A DNA stretch of 64,000 bases from contig NZ_WARX01000031.1 of NCBI RefSeq assembly GCF_009720385.1, forward strand, positions 88,911 to 152,910, written 5' to 3'. Source of the DNA: Catellatospora vulcania (lineage in GTDB: Bacteria > Actinomycetota > Actinomycetes > Mycobacteriales > Micromonosporaceae). The notes under the pieces are model-generated. The model did not search any database, was not told the origin of the DNA, and saw only the letters and a program-made list of their open reading frames with translations. This document shows positions 52,649 through 61,472 of the stretch, in pieces. The translations under genes and the position numbers were made by a program. Each line of letters starts with the position of its first letter. Position 1 is the first letter of the stretch.

Positions 52649-53044
52649 TCAGGACGGCGGCATCGTGGACAGCAGCTCCATGGCGGTGGTCAGCAACTGG
52701 TTGGCGCGGACGGCGAGCGTGGTGGCGAGGCCGTGCGCGGTGCCGCCCGCGGTCTCGGCCAGCGCCCGCAGCGCCGCCAGGTCCTGGTCCAGCCGGGCGA
52801 GCGCGCCGGCCAGGTCGGCCGCGGCCCCGCCCTGCAGGTGCGCCGCGATGTCGTCGAGCGCCATGCCGCTGGACTCCAGCCGCTGCACGGTGGCGATCTG
52901 CTCGACCGCCGCCGGGTCGTAGAGCCGGAAGCCGCCGGAGGTGCGCGTGGCCGGGGTGAGCAGGCCGAGGTTGGTGTAGAAGTCGACGGTGCGGTTGCTC
53001 ACGCCGGCGGCGGCGGCGAGCTCGCCGATGCGCATCAGTGTCAT
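52649..53044 (-). CDS. MerR-family regulator
   Basis: A 131-residue protein: MRIGELAAAAGVSNRTVDFYTNLGLLTPATRTSGGFRLYDPAAVEQIATVQRLESSGMALDDIAAHL is the MerR winged helix, here seen as IGELA, the recognition helix VSNRTVDFYTNLGLL and the RLYD wing. The short C-terminal helix carries no cysteines, so it is not a metal sensor of the classical kind. ATG 53044 or 53035. A TGACAC-like -35 region at 53086-53091 and TACGGT at 53064-53069 (minus strand) may form its promoter. Confidence 0.9.
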   Translation of the reverse strand: MTLMRIGELAAAAGVSNRTVDFYTNLGLLTPATRTSGGFRLYDPAAVEQIATVQRLESSGMALDDIAAHLQGGAAADLAGALARLDQDLAALRALAETAGGTAHGLATTLAVRANQLLTTAMELLSTMPPS

Positions 53045-53300
53045 GAGCAGCCTCGTTCCAGCAACCGTACAGTTTCACGTGTTAGTGTCAGCCTCGTGGC
53101 TGATCATACCGCCGGCCGCCGCGAACGGCACCGGTCCCGACCGCCCGCGACAACGCCGCGGTCGAGGGCGAGCAGCGCCGGCGACCCCGTGCGGCCCGGT
53201 CCCGCGACCCCCGCCGGCTGATCGCGGGCTGCCCGGCCACCGCCTGCGCATACCACCGCCGCGGCTGACGCCCGGCGGAGCTCCACAGGAGAGGAAGCAC

Positions 53301-54449
53301 ATGGTCTTCAAGAAGCTGCTCGCCGGACTCGGGCTGGGCGGCGTCGAGGTCGACACCGTCCTGTCGCCGCATCCCGCGGTCCCGGGCGGCCCGTTGAGCG
53401 GCCAGGTGAACCTGCGCGCCAAGTCCGACACCGACATCACCACGATCTCGCTGCTGCTCACCGCGACCGGACCGGCAGGCGAGCTGGAACTGGCCCGCTA
53501 CCAGGTCGCGCAGCACCTGCGGTTGCCGTCGGGCGCCTCCCAGGCGGTGCCGTTCACGGTGACCGTGCCCGCCCACGCCCCGTTCACCGCGCTGTACGGC
53601 CAGGCGCTGCCGGGGATCGCGATCGGTGTGCGCACCGAGGTTTCGGTGGCCTCGGGCAGCGCCAAGGGCGACTTCGATCCGGCGCGCATCGACGCCTCCC
53701 CGGCCCAGCAGCAGATCATGGACGCGCTCGGCGCCATCGGCTGCCGGTTCGTGCGCAACGAGCTGCGCCCCGGCGGCCTGGCCGGCCTGCCCGTGCCCGC
53801 CGCGCAGGCGATCACGTGCTACGCCCCGCTGCCCGAGGGCGACCGGCACGGCCCGCACATCCCGCTGCTCACCTTCACCGTGGCCGCGATCGGCGACGGT
53901 CTGGTGGTGCTGGCCGAGCTCACCGGCAGGTTCGGCGCGCCCGACCGGCACGACCTGTCGGCGGCCGACCTCCAGCGGCTCGCCGCGACCGAGGGCGGCT
54001 GGATCACCGAGGTCGACCGGTGGCTCACCACGGCGCTGGACAAGCTCTCCTCCCCCGCCGCCGCGGCGCCGGGGGCGTTCCTGCAGCCGCCCGCACAGCC
54101 CGGGTACGGCCACGCCCCGGCCGGCGGCGGCTACGGACAGCCCGGCTACGGACAGCAGCACGGCCGTCCCGGCTATGCCTACGGCGGCCACGGCGGGCAC
54201 CCCGGCGGCTACAAGTACGGCGGCTACCGGGGCAAGCCCAGCATGGCCGGGGCGATGGCGGCCGGGGTCGGCGGCGCGGCGCTCGGCTTCCTCGGCGGCA
54301 TGGTGATCGGCGACATGATCGGCGACGCGATGGCTCCCGACCTGGGCGACGCGGCGTCCGCGGCCGGTCTGGAAGACCCGGGTCTGGCCGACGCCGGTTT
54401 CGAAGACTTCGGCGGCGGAGATTTCGGAGGCGACTTCGGAGACTTCTGA
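53301..54449 (+). CDS. SpoOM-family protein (arrestin-like) with glycine-rich tail
   Basis: A 382-residue protein. MVFKKLLAGLGLGGVEVDTVL is the classic SpoOM start; GGPLSGQVNLRAKSDTDITTISLLLTA and YGQALPGIAIGVRTEVSVASGSAKGDFDPARI complete the arrestin-like sandwich (about 1-235), which in Bacillus controls sporulation timing and links to the cytoskeleton. After residue 260 comes a Gly/Tyr/Gln-rich linker with GYGQ repeats, then a glycine-zipper membrane-insertion segment (AGVGGAALGFLGGMVIGDMIGDAM) and an acidic Gly/Asp/Phe tail. AGGAGAGGAAG precedes the ATG. Confidence 0.88.
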   Translation: MVFKKLLAGLGLGGVEVDTVLSPHPAVPGGPLSGQVNLRAKSDTDITTISLLLTATGPAGELELARYQVAQHLRLPSGASQAVPFTVTVPAHAPFTALYGQALPGIAIGVRTEVSVASGSAKGDFDPARIDASPAQQQIMDALGAIGCRFVRNELRPGGLAGLPVPAAQAITCYAPLPEGDRHGPHIPLLTFTVAAIGDGLVVLAELTGRFGAPDRHDLSAADLQRLAATEGGWITEVDRWLTTALDKLSSPAAAAPGAFLQPPAQPGYGHAPAGGGYGQPGYGQQHGRPGYAYGGHGGHPGGYKYGGYRGKPSMAGAMAAGVGGAALGFLGGMVIGDMIGDAMAPDLGDAASAAGLEDPGLADAGFEDFGGGDFGGDFGDF

Positions 54450-54537
54450 CCGCCGAACCGGGTGGTGCGGGCCCGTCCTAGCCGGGGGCCCGCGCCACCC
54501 ACCCCGCGTTACGCACCGCCCGACAGAGGAGAACTGC

Positions 54538-55356
54538 GTGAAGTCATCGAACCCGGTGCTCGGGCGGATCACCGCCGCCGCGCAGCAGCCGGCCTACACC
54601 GTGCCCGGCGGCCAGCCCTACAGCTACGGCGGCCAGACCTACCAGCAGCCGGCCGACGGTTACGGATACCCCGAGACCGTCCAGCGCTCCCGCGACGTCA
54701 TGACGATCGACGACGTCGTGGTCAAGACCGTGTCCCTGATCGGCGCGGCGGTGGCCGCGGCCGCCGCCACCTGGATCCTCGTCCCGGTGCAGTCGCTGGC
54801 CGTGGTGTGGATCGCCGCGATGCTGGTGGGGCTGGTGCTGGGCCTGGTGATCTCGTTCGCCCAGATCACCAACCCGGTCATCCTGTTCAGCTACGCCATC
54901 GTCGAGGGCGTGTTCCTCGGCGCGGTGTCCAAGGCGTTCGAGACCGCCTGGAACGGCATCGTCCTGCAGGCGGTCATCGCGACCCTGGGCGTCTTCTTCA
55001 TCATGGCCGCGCTGTACCGGGCGCGGATCGTCCGGGCCACGCCGAAGTTCATGAAGGTAGTGATCGGGGCCGCCGCGGGGCTGGCCGTGGTCATGCTGGT
55101 CAACTTCGGCATCAGCTTCTTCACCGGCTCGGCCGGTCCGCTGCGCGACGGCGGCCCGATGGCGATCATCTTCTCGCTGGTCTGCATCGTCGTGGCGGCG
55201 CTGATGTTCGTGGTCAGCTTCCAGCAGATCGAGGACGGCATCGCCGCCGGGCTGCCGCGCAAGTACGGCTGGCTCGGCGCGTTCGGCATCCTCGTCGAGC
55301 TCGTCTGGCTCTACCTGGAGATGCTGCGCCTCATCTCGTACTTCCAGGAGGACTGA
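54538..55356 (+). CDS. Bax inhibitor-1 / YccA-family membrane protein
   Basis: A 272-residue protein with a Gly/Tyr/Gln-rich cytoplasmic N-terminus (about 1-50) followed by seven membrane helices (from VKTVSLIGAAVAAAAATWIL). Family features are the TNPVILFSYAIVEGVFLGAVSKAFE motif (EGxFLG) and the C-terminal IEDGIAAGLPRKYGWLGAFGILVELVWLYLEMLRLIS. Related proteins are pH-sensitive calcium leaks or protease modulators. GTG start after AGGAGAAC. It follows the SpoOM gene by 88 bp. Confidence 0.9.
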   Translation: MKSSNPVLGRITAAAQQPAYTVPGGQPYSYGGQTYQQPADGYGYPETVQRSRDVMTIDDVVVKTVSLIGAAVAAAAATWILVPVQSLAVVWIAAMLVGLVLGLVISFAQITNPVILFSYAIVEGVFLGAVSKAFETAWNGIVLQAVIATLGVFFIMAALYRARIVRATPKFMKVVIGAAAGLAVVMLVNFGISFFTGSAGPLRDGGPMAIIFSLVCIVVAALMFVVSFQQIEDGIAAGLPRKYGWLGAFGILVELVWLYLEMLRLISYFQED

Positions 55357-55517
55357 CACCGCGGACAGGCGGCCCGGGCATCCTCCCCGGCGCCGGGCCG
55401 CCGACCGCCGTGGATTGTCCGCGATGCCCGGGTATGACGTCCTCCCAGCACCGATACTGATCGTTGGACCGGGCCGGCTCCGGCCGTGCCCGCGCGATCA
55501 CGAGACGGGAAGACCCC

Positions 55518-56555
55518 ATGCGAGCCACCTTGATCTACGGCGCCGGTGACGTGCGGGTGGAGGACGTGCCCGACCCGGTGCTGCGCGAACCCACCGACGC
55601 GCTCGTACGCGTGCTGCGCTCCTGCATCTGCGGCAGCGACCTGTGGCCGTACGGGTCACGCCCCACCAGCGAGCACGGTGACCGGATCGGCCACGAGTTC
55701 CTCGGCGTCGTCGAGGACGTCGGCGCGGACGTCTCCGGGCTGAAGAAAGGCGACGTCGTCGTCGCGCCGTTCGTCTGGGCGGACAACACCTGCGACTTCT
55801 GCCGCGAGGGCCTGCAGACCTCCTGCCGCCACGGCGGTTTCTGGGCCGCCAACGGCGTCGACGGCGGCCAGGGCGAGGCGGTACGCGTCCCGCAGGCCCA
55901 GGGCACGCTGGTCAAGCTGCCCGTCGGCGAGGACTCGGCGCTGCTGCCGTCGCTGCTGTCGCTGTCCGACGTGTTCCCGACCGGCCACCACTGCGCCGTG
56001 ACCGCCGGGGTCGGCCCGCGGACCACGGTGACCGTGATCGGCGACGGCGCGGTCGGCCTGTGCGCGGTGCTGGCCGCCAAGCGGCTCGGCGCGGAGCAGA
56101 TCATCCTCATGGGTCGCCACCAGGTCCGCACCGATCTGGGGCGGGACTTCGGCGCGACCGACGTGGTGGCCGAACGCGGCGACGAGGGCATCGCGAAGGT
56201 CCTGGAGCTGACCGGCGGCGACGGCGCCCACGCCGTGCTGGAGTGCGTGGGCCTGCGGCCGGCCATCGAGACGGCGTTCGCCGTGGCCCGCGCCGGGGGC
56301 AGGGTGAGCCGGGTGGGCGCGCCGCAGTACCCGGAGGTGCCGCTCGGCTTCGGGGAGTTCCTGCGCAACGTCACGCTCACCGGCGGCGTCGCCCCGGCCC
56401 GCGCCTACATCGAGGAGCTGCTGCCCGACGTGCTCGACGGCAAGGTCGAGCCGGGCCGGGTGTTCGACACCACGATCGGCCTCGACGAGGTGCCCGCCGG
56501 CTACCAGGCGATGGCCGAGCGCAAGGCCCTCAAGGTCCTGATCCGTCCCGTCTAA
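55518..56555 (+). CDS. Zinc-dependent alcohol dehydrogenase
   Basis: A 345-residue medium-chain dehydrogenase. Catalytic-zinc ligands are in CICGSDLWPYG and GHEFLGVVEDVG; the structural-zinc loop is NTCDFCREGLQTSC; the NAD(P) site is VTVIGDGAVGLCAVLAAKRLGA followed by IILMGRHQVR, where Arg at the strand end suggests NADP preference. It oxidises an unknown alcohol or reduces an aldehyde. GGGAAGA precedes ATG 55518; earlier in-frame starts add a non-homologous leader. Confidence 0.92.
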   Translation: MRATLIYGAGDVRVEDVPDPVLREPTDALVRVLRSCICGSDLWPYGSRPTSEHGDRIGHEFLGVVEDVGADVSGLKKGDVVVAPFVWADNTCDFCREGLQTSCRHGGFWAANGVDGGQGEAVRVPQAQGTLVKLPVGEDSALLPSLLSLSDVFPTGHHCAVTAGVGPRTTVTVIGDGAVGLCAVLAAKRLGAEQIILMGRHQVRTDLGRDFGATDVVAERGDEGIAKVLELTGGDGAHAVLECVGLRPAIETAFAVARAGGRVSRVGAPQYPEVPLGFGEFLRNVTLTGGVAPARAYIEELLPDVLDGKVEPGRVFDTTIGLDEVPAGYQAMAERKALKVLIRPV

Positions 56556-56715
56556 AGCCGTTACGTGGTCAATACAGTATTTTAGAGCCACTATGGCCGC
56601 CATTTCCCTGAAATTGCCATCACAGCTGCCCGGAGGCTGGCGAAGATCGGCGGCGCGGTGCGCGGAAGTGCCGGGGCGGGGGCTGTTCGGCCGTTAGCCT
56701 TACAACCGGCACAAA

Positions 56716-58002
56716 ATGCGCAGATTAGCTGGCGGGGCTGGTGACGCAGTGAACCAACCGCAGGACGGGTCCACCGAACTCGACCGGACGGTGACCAAAC
56801 GAGCCGTCTACCCGGTGTTCCAACCGGTCATCTCGCTGCGCAGCGGCCGGGTCGCCGGATACGAGGCGCTGGCACGCGGGCCGGCCGGTTCCGAGCTGCG
56901 CAACCCCGCCGAGCTGTTCGCTCAGGCACAGCGCGCCGGGCGGCTCACCGAACTGGACTGGGTCGCCCGCGCCGCGGCGTTCCGGGCGGCGCTGGCTGCC
57001 TGCCTGCCGTGGGACGTCCCGCTGTTCGTCAACGTCGAGCCGTCCACCATGGGCAGCGAATGCCCGGCCGGACTCGTCGACACCATCGAGACGGCCAGCC
57101 GCGAACTCCAGGTGGTCATGGAGATCACCGAACGCTCGCTCAGCGACGACCCGGCCGCGCTGCTCACCTCGGTGGCCCGGGTACGCGGCCAGTCCACCCG
57201 CATCGCACTCGACGACGTCGGCGTGAACCCGGCCAGCCTGTCCCTGCTCGCCCTGCTCAGCCCCGAGATCATCAAACTGGACCGGCACGTCGTGCAGGGC
57301 CGCCCGACCCATGAGACCGCGCAGGTGGTCAACGCGGTGCTGGCGGAGTCCGAGCGCACCGGCGCGATCATCCTCGCCGAGGGCATCGAGACCGAGCGCC
57401 ACCTCGCGGCGGCGATCTCGATGGGCGCGACGCTCGGCCAGGGCTGGCTGCTGGGGCGGCCCGGCCCGCTGCCCGCGCGGTTCGAACGGCCGGACACCGA
57501 CCTGCCCTACAGCACCGCCCCGAACACGGGTGCGCGTACCCCGTTCGAGGTCGCCCGGCGGCGGCGCCGCGCCACCCGCGCCACCAAGCGGCAGCTGATC
57601 CCGCTCAGCAACCACCTGGAGAGCATGAGCGAGCACGCGCCCGAGGCGTCGGTGCTGCTGGGCGCGTTCCAGGACGCGAAACACTTCACCGAGCACACCC
57701 GGCACCGCTACCTGACCATCGCCGGCAAGGGCGCGCTGACCGCGGTGTTCGGCCACGGCATCGCGGCGCAGCCGGCTCCCGGCATCCGCGGCGGGCCGCT
57801 GGCGGCCGACGATCCGCTGCTCGGGGAATGGTCGGTGATCGTGCTGGGCAGCTACTTCTCCGGCGGGCTGTTCGCCAGGCAGTTGCCGACGTCGGCGACC
57901 CGCGAGGCCGACCGCGAGTTCGACGTGATCATCAGTTACGACCGGTCGCTGGTCGCCGAGGCCGCGCGCACCCTGCTGAGCAGGCTGGCCCCGGTCTCCT
58001 GA
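56716..58002 (+). CDS. EAL-domain protein with C-terminal DICT sensor
   Basis: A 428-residue protein. The EAL domain (about 30-260) has YEALARGP (EAL), NVEPSTM, VMEITERS, RIALDDVGVNPAS (DDFG variant), IIKLDRHVV, AEGIETERH and GQGWLLGRPGP, so the metal- and substrate-binding residues of cyclic-di-GMP phosphodiesterases are largely kept. The C-terminal part (about 295-425, IPLSNHLESMS, HFTEHTRHRYLTIAG, WSVIVLGSYFSGGLFAR, FDVIISYDRSLV) is a DICT sensory domain usually linked to light or redox sensing in actinomycetes. ATG 56716 lacks a strong ribosome site; GTG 56749 is possible. Confidence 0.9.
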   Translation: MRRLAGGAGDAVNQPQDGSTELDRTVTKRAVYPVFQPVISLRSGRVAGYEALARGPAGSELRNPAELFAQAQRAGRLTELDWVARAAAFRAALAACLPWDVPLFVNVEPSTMGSECPAGLVDTIETASRELQVVMEITERSLSDDPAALLTSVARVRGQSTRIALDDVGVNPASLSLLALLSPEIIKLDRHVVQGRPTHETAQVVNAVLAESERTGAIILAEGIETERHLAAAISMGATLGQGWLLGRPGPLPARFERPDTDLPYSTAPNTGARTPFEVARRRRRATRATKRQLIPLSNHLESMSEHAPEASVLLGAFQDAKHFTEHTRHRYLTIAGKGALTAVFGHGIAAQPAPGIRGGPLAADDPLLGEWSVIVLGSYFSGGLFARQLPTSATREADREFDVIISYDRSLVAEAARTLLSRLAPVS

Positions 58003-58014
58003 CCGGGCCGCCGC

Positions 58015-58377
58015 TCACAGCTGCGACACCTGGTAGTGCGCGATGAGCCAGTCGTCGCCGACGCGGCGCACGATGACACCGAGGTTGACGTTCCTGGTCG
58101 GGCGGTCGGTGAAGGCGAAGTCGACGGCCAGGTAGCCGAGCACCAGGTCGGCGGCCAGCCGGCGGGTCTCCAGCAGTTGGTACGCGGCGGTCATACCGAT
58201 GGGCTGGCCGTCGTAGTACGCGGCCACGCCGCCAGGACCGACGGTGTACGGATGCAGGCCCTGGAAGATCGCGTCATAGGTGAAGTTCTCCGCGACGCGT
58301 TGCGGATCATGGGCGTCGACGGCTGTTTTCCAGCGTTCCAGCACGGTGGTGAGGATCTCGGCCTCGGTGCCCGTCAT
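58015..58377 (-). CDS. SnoaL-like / DUF4440-type small protein
   Basis: A 120-residue NTF2-like fold protein: ILTTVLERWKTAVDAHDPQRVAENFTYDAIFQGLHP opens the cone, and VNLGVIVRRVGDDWLIAHYQVSQL is the closing strand pair typical of SnoaL_3/DUF4440 proteins. Members act as isomerases or stress-related binding proteins. GGGAGA precedes ATG 58377. It ends the string of redox genes on this strand, 29 bp after the nitronate monooxygenase gene. Confidence 0.85.
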   Translation of the reverse strand: MTGTEAEILTTVLERWKTAVDAHDPQRVAENFTYDAIFQGLHPYTVGPGGVAAYYDGQPIGMTAAYQLLETRRLAADLVLGYLAVDFAFTDRPTRNVNLGVIVRRVGDDWLIAHYQVSQL

Positions 58378-58406
58378 ATCGTTCTCCCTGGTGTCGGTTC
58401 GCGAGG

Positions 58407-59438
58407 TCAGAGCTGGGCGGCCAGGCGGGCGAGGATGGCCGCGGCCGGTCCGTCGACGGCCTGCCGGTAGCCGGTGCCGGCCCACAGGTGCACCCGCTCG
58501 GCGTCACCGGCCGCGGCGGCGGCCCGGCGCAGGCCGGCCGTGAGGTGGTGCACGGCGGGATAGCCGTACGGGGCGAGCTCCCCGTACCGGTCGGTGAAGC
58601 CGTTGCGCAGCGCCCGCGCGGGACGTCCGGTGAAGGCGCGGGTGACGACGGTGCCGGTCCGGTCCGGGTCGGCGAGCGCGGCCCGGTGCACCGCGGAGGC
58701 GCCCGCCTCGTCGCTGCGCAGCAGGACCGTCCCGACCGCGACGGCGTCCGCCCCGGCCCGCACGGCCGCGGCCACGTCCTCCGGCGTGCCCAGGCCGCCT
58801 GCGGCGATCAACGGCAGGTGCACGGCGTGCCGCACCGCGGCGACGAGGTCGGTGAGCGCGACGCCGGTGACCGGCCCGGACGGGGTGAATGCTCCGTAGT
58901 GGCCGCCCGCGGCGACGGCCTGCACCGCCAGCGCGTCCACCCCGGCGTCCGCGGCGGCCTTCGCCTCGTCGACGTTGGTGACCGTCTGCACCAGCAGCGC
59001 TCCGGTGGCGCGCAGCGCGGCCAGGTCCGCAGCGGGCGGTAGGCCGAACGTCAGGCTGATCACGGGCACCGGCCGGGCGCGCAGCACGTCGAGCTTGTCG
59101 TGCCAGTGGTCGTCGTCCTCGACGGGCACCGGGTCCAGCGTGACGCCGTGCCGGTCGGCCTCGGCGGCGAGCAGGTCGGCATACCGCCGCAGGGCCGCAG
59201 GGTCGACCGGCACGGGGTTGGGCACGAACAGGTTGACCCCGAACGGCGCCGACGCCGCCTCGACCGTCGCGATCTCCGCGTCGAGCGCCTGGGGCGTCTT
59301 GTACCCGGCGGCGAGGAAGCCGAGGCCGCCTGCGCGGGCGGCTGCGACGACCAGGGCGGGCGTGCCGGCTCCGCCGGCCATCGGCGCGGCGACCAGCGGC
59401 AGGTCGACGCCCAGCGTACGGATGAATGCGCTGTTCAA
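58407..59438 (-). CDS. Nitronate monooxygenase (2-nitropropane dioxygenase family)
   Basis: A 343-residue FMN TIM-barrel enzyme: LPLVAAPMAGGAGTPALVVAAARAGGLGFLAAGY is the N-terminal FMN region, VDALAVQAVAAGGHYG carries the phosphate-binding and catalytic-type His (GGHxG), and LPLIAAGGLGTPEDVAAAVRAGADAVAVGTVLL is the C-terminal phosphate loop. Members oxidise toxic nitronates. It lies between an SDR gene and a SnoaL gene on the same strand (gaps of 33 and 29 bp), probably one operon. Confidence 0.92.
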   Translation of the reverse strand: MNSAFIRTLGVDLPLVAAPMAGGAGTPALVVAAARAGGLGFLAAGYKTPQALDAEIATVEAASAPFGVNLFVPNPVPVDPAALRRYADLLAAEADRHGVTLDPVPVEDDDHWHDKLDVLRARPVPVISLTFGLPPAADLAALRATGALLVQTVTNVDEAKAAADAGVDALAVQAVAAGGHYGAFTPSGPVTGVALTDLVAAVRHAVHLPLIAAGGLGTPEDVAAAVRAGADAVAVGTVLLRSDEAGASAVHRAALADPDRTGTVVTRAFTGRPARALRNGFTDRYGELAPYGYPAVHHLTAGLRRAAAAAGDAERVHLWAGTGYRQAVDGPAAAILARLAAQL

Positions 59439-59471
59439 CGGTGTTCGACTCCCAGGTGGACGCGGCGCGGC

Positions 59472-60179
59472 TCAGTGCCCGGCGCTCTGGCCGCCGTCGA
59501 CATGCAGGATCTCACCGGTGACGAACCCGGCGCCGTCGAGGTAGAGGACGGCGTCGACGACGTCGCCCACCTCGCCCACCCGGCCCACCGGGTGCAGGGC
59601 CGCCAGCGCGTCGTAGCTGTCGGCCGCGTGCATCGGGGTGCGGATGACGCCGAGGGCGACGGCGTTGACCCGGATGCCGCGGGTGGCGTACTCGATGGCC
59701 AGTGATCTGGTCACCGCGTTGAGCCCACCCTTGGTGAGCGCGGCCATGGCGGCGGGCACCTGGGAGTTCGCGTGCTCCACGAGGGTGGTCGTGATGCTGA
59801 CGATGTGGCCGCCGCCGTGGTCGAGCATGGCGGCCACGGCCCGTTGGGTGATCGTGAGGAACCCGCGCAGGTTGACTCCGGTGACCAGGTCGTAGTCCTC
59901 GGCGGTGTACTCGGTGAACGGCTTGGCGACGAACACGCCCGCGTTGTTGACCAGCGTGTCGATGCGGCCGAACGCGGCGAGGCCCTCGTCGATCACCCGG
60001 GCCGCGACGGCCGGGTCGGCGATGTCGCCGGCCACCGACAGCACCATCGGATCGCTGCTCGGTGGCATCGTCCGCGAGTTCGCGACGACGGCGTGACCGA
60101 GCTTGCGGTATGCGGCCACCAGCGCCGCCCCGATGCCCTGGGAAGCGCCGGTGACGACGGCGACCTTCTGCATGTTCAT
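59472..60179 (-). CDS. SDR-family protein lacking the catalytic tyrosine
   Basis: A 235-residue short-chain dehydrogenase. The cofactor site VVTGASQGIGAALVAAY, LVNNAGVF and the C-terminal GFVTGEILHVDGGQSAG are normal. The active-site YxxxK is replaced: at 146-150 the sequence is AALTK (Ala146 in place of Tyr, Lys150 kept) and the usual Ser is in ITTTLVEH. Such an enzyme should not be a standard dehydrogenase. ATG 60179 or 60173. Operon partner of the nitronate monooxygenase. Confidence 0.88.
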   Translation of the reverse strand: MNMQKVAVVTGASQGIGAALVAAYRKLGHAVVANSRTMPPSSDPMVLSVAGDIADPAVAARVIDEGLAAFGRIDTLVNNAGVFVAKPFTEYTAEDYDLVTGVNLRGFLTITQRAVAAMLDHGGGHIVSITTTLVEHANSQVPAAMAALTKGGLNAVTRSLAIEYATRGIRVNAVALGVIRTPMHAADSYDALAALHPVGRVGEVGDVVDAVLYLDGAGFVTGEILHVDGGQSAGH

Positions 60180-60324
60180 GGGTCCGTCCCTGTCTGGTCT
60201 GCGGCCTGCCGAGCAGCCCGACGCGACCGGCGCCGAACCGGATGACCTAAGCGTGCGCCCACCGGGCCTGCTCGCGCAGCCGACTGCCAGGACCCGCACC
60301 TGACCGGCGGGACTGCCGACCAGG

Positions 60325-60430
60325 GTGATCCGGTCCGGGCCAGCGGATCTGCTGGTCAGCGGGCCGGCTGGCCCGGGTGATCCGGTCCGGGGCCAGCGGA
60401 TCTGCACTGGTCAGCGGGCGGGCTGGCCAG
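60325..60430. repeat. Two tandem 52-54-bp units at the end of the isomerase-like gene
   Basis: Copies 60325-60376 and 60377-60430 share GTGATCCGGTCCGG, CCAGCGGATCTGC, TGGTCAGCGGG and GGCTGGCC with a few small insertions. The second copy includes the stop codon (60411-60413) and last codons of the muconolactone-isomerase-like gene, so the first copy is a duplicate of that gene's 3' end left downstream. Confidence 0.75.
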
Positions 60431-60713
60431 GGTCGTTCGGGTGCGGGGTCAGCGGGGTGACGTCCTCGGTCCGCCAGGCGCGCAGCGGCATCGACGCGAG
60501 CACGGTCTCCAGCTGGTCGGCGTCGTCCGCGCGGAACAGGCCCCAGGTCCGCCACTCCCCCGGGGCCAGCGGCGGCCGCCACAACCGCAGCAGGCTGCCC
60601 TGTGCCACCAGCTCGGCCGCCCGCACCGCCTCGCGCCGCCGCATGTCGGCGACCTCGTCCTCGGTCGTGCCTGTCGGCACCGTGGTCCGCATGTCGACCA
60701 GGTACTCCACCAT
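60411..60713 (-). CDS. Muconolactone delta-isomerase-like protein
   Basis: A 100-residue ferredoxin-like protein: MVEYLVDMRTTVPTGTTEDEVADMRRREAVRAAELVAQGSLLRLWRPP and LASMPLRAWRTEDVTPLTPHP, read as the MIase pattern (PxxxxxxxxEVxRxxEAxRAxEL, LxxLPLxxxxxxxVxPLxxHP). In the beta-ketoadipate route the enzyme isomerises muconolactone; here no other gene of that route is near. GGGGAG precedes ATG 60713. Confidence 0.85.
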   Translation of the reverse strand: MVEYLVDMRTTVPTGTTEDEVADMRRREAVRAAELVAQGSLLRLWRPPLAPGEWRTWGLFRADDADQLETVLASMPLRAWRTEDVTPLTPHPNDPGQPAR

Positions 60714-60754
60714 CGCACTCCCCTCACCGCCGGCAACGCCGGCCAGGACCATCG

Positions 60755-60813
60755 GACTTGCCGGGCACCTGTGCGTATCAAGGCTCAAGATACGCACAGG
60801 TGCCCGGCAAGTC
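60755..60813. terminator. 25-bp perfect hairpin downstream of the TetR gene
   Basis: Arms 60755-60779 and 60789-60813 are perfect reverse complements around a 9-nt loop. It follows the TetR stop by 22 bp on the minus strand and precedes the isomerase-like gene, so it can end the TetR transcript. The length and perfection also fit an interspersed palindromic element. Confidence 0.65.
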
Positions 60814-60834
60814 GGGCGATCTCGGCGACGCCGA

Positions 60835-61416
60835 TCAGGGCTTGCGGGCGCGCAGGCCGAGGATGCGGCGGCCGGCCGCGAGCAGGTGGTGGCGCAGCAC
60901 GTCGGCGTCGTGGTGCTGCATCACCGGCGACGAGGCGGTGGTGGCGATCCCGGCCAGCGCGAGCGTCGCGTTGATCTCGGCTTCGGCGGAGTCGTCGAGC
61001 GCCATCAGCTCGCCTGGGCGGCGGAACAGCTCCATCACGTCCGGATGGCTCTGCAGCGCGCTGGTGACGCCGGGGTCCGTGCCGATCATGGCGATCAGGC
61101 CACGGTGCTTGACGGTCAGGTCGACCAGGCCCGACAGCATCGCGTCGGCCCGCGCGGACGGCGTGCGCTGCGCCTCGGCGGCCATGATGATGGCGTGCAT
61201 CTGGTCGATCGCCGGCTGGATCACCGCGGTCAGGATGTCGTCGCGGGTCCTGAAGTGATGGTAGACCGCCGCCTTGGTGACGCCGAGAGTGTCGGCGATC
61301 ATCTGCAGCGACGTGCCGGCGAAGCTGTGCATGGCGAACAGTCGGCAGGCCTCATCGAGCAGGCGCTGCCGGGTGCGCTCCGGGCCGCGCGAGTCGGCGT
61401 GTGTCGCAGCTCTCAC
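60835..61416 (-). CDS. TetR-family regulator
   Basis: A 193-residue repressor. The N-terminal HTH is RTRQRLLDEACRLFAMHSFAGTSLQMIADTLGVTKAAVYHHFRTRDDILTAV, shown by SLQMIADTLGVTKAAVYHHF. The C-terminal ligand domain (AIDQMHAIIMAAEAQ to the GLRARKP end) is variable. It diverges from an MMPL exporter gene and six operator-like sites lie in the 280-bp gap, so it very probably controls that exporter and itself. Confidence 0.93.
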   Translation of the reverse strand: MRAATHADSRGPERTRQRLLDEACRLFAMHSFAGTSLQMIADTLGVTKAAVYHHFRTRDDILTAVIQPAIDQMHAIIMAAEAQRTPSARADAMLSGLVDLTVKHRGLIAMIGTDPGVTSALQSHPDVMELFRRPGELMALDDSAEAEINATLALAGIATTASSPVMQHHDADVLRHHLLAAGRRILGLRARKP

Positions 61417-61472
61417 GGCACCCTCCTTACCAGATCATCGACGGCGGGGGAAGTCACCCGTCCTGAGCAAAT

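Noticed and set aside
53098..53221. Short plus-strand frame starting GTGGCTGATCATACC before the SpoOM gene
   Set aside because: Low-complexity Arg/Pro/Ala product, no ribosome site, no similarity to a known family.
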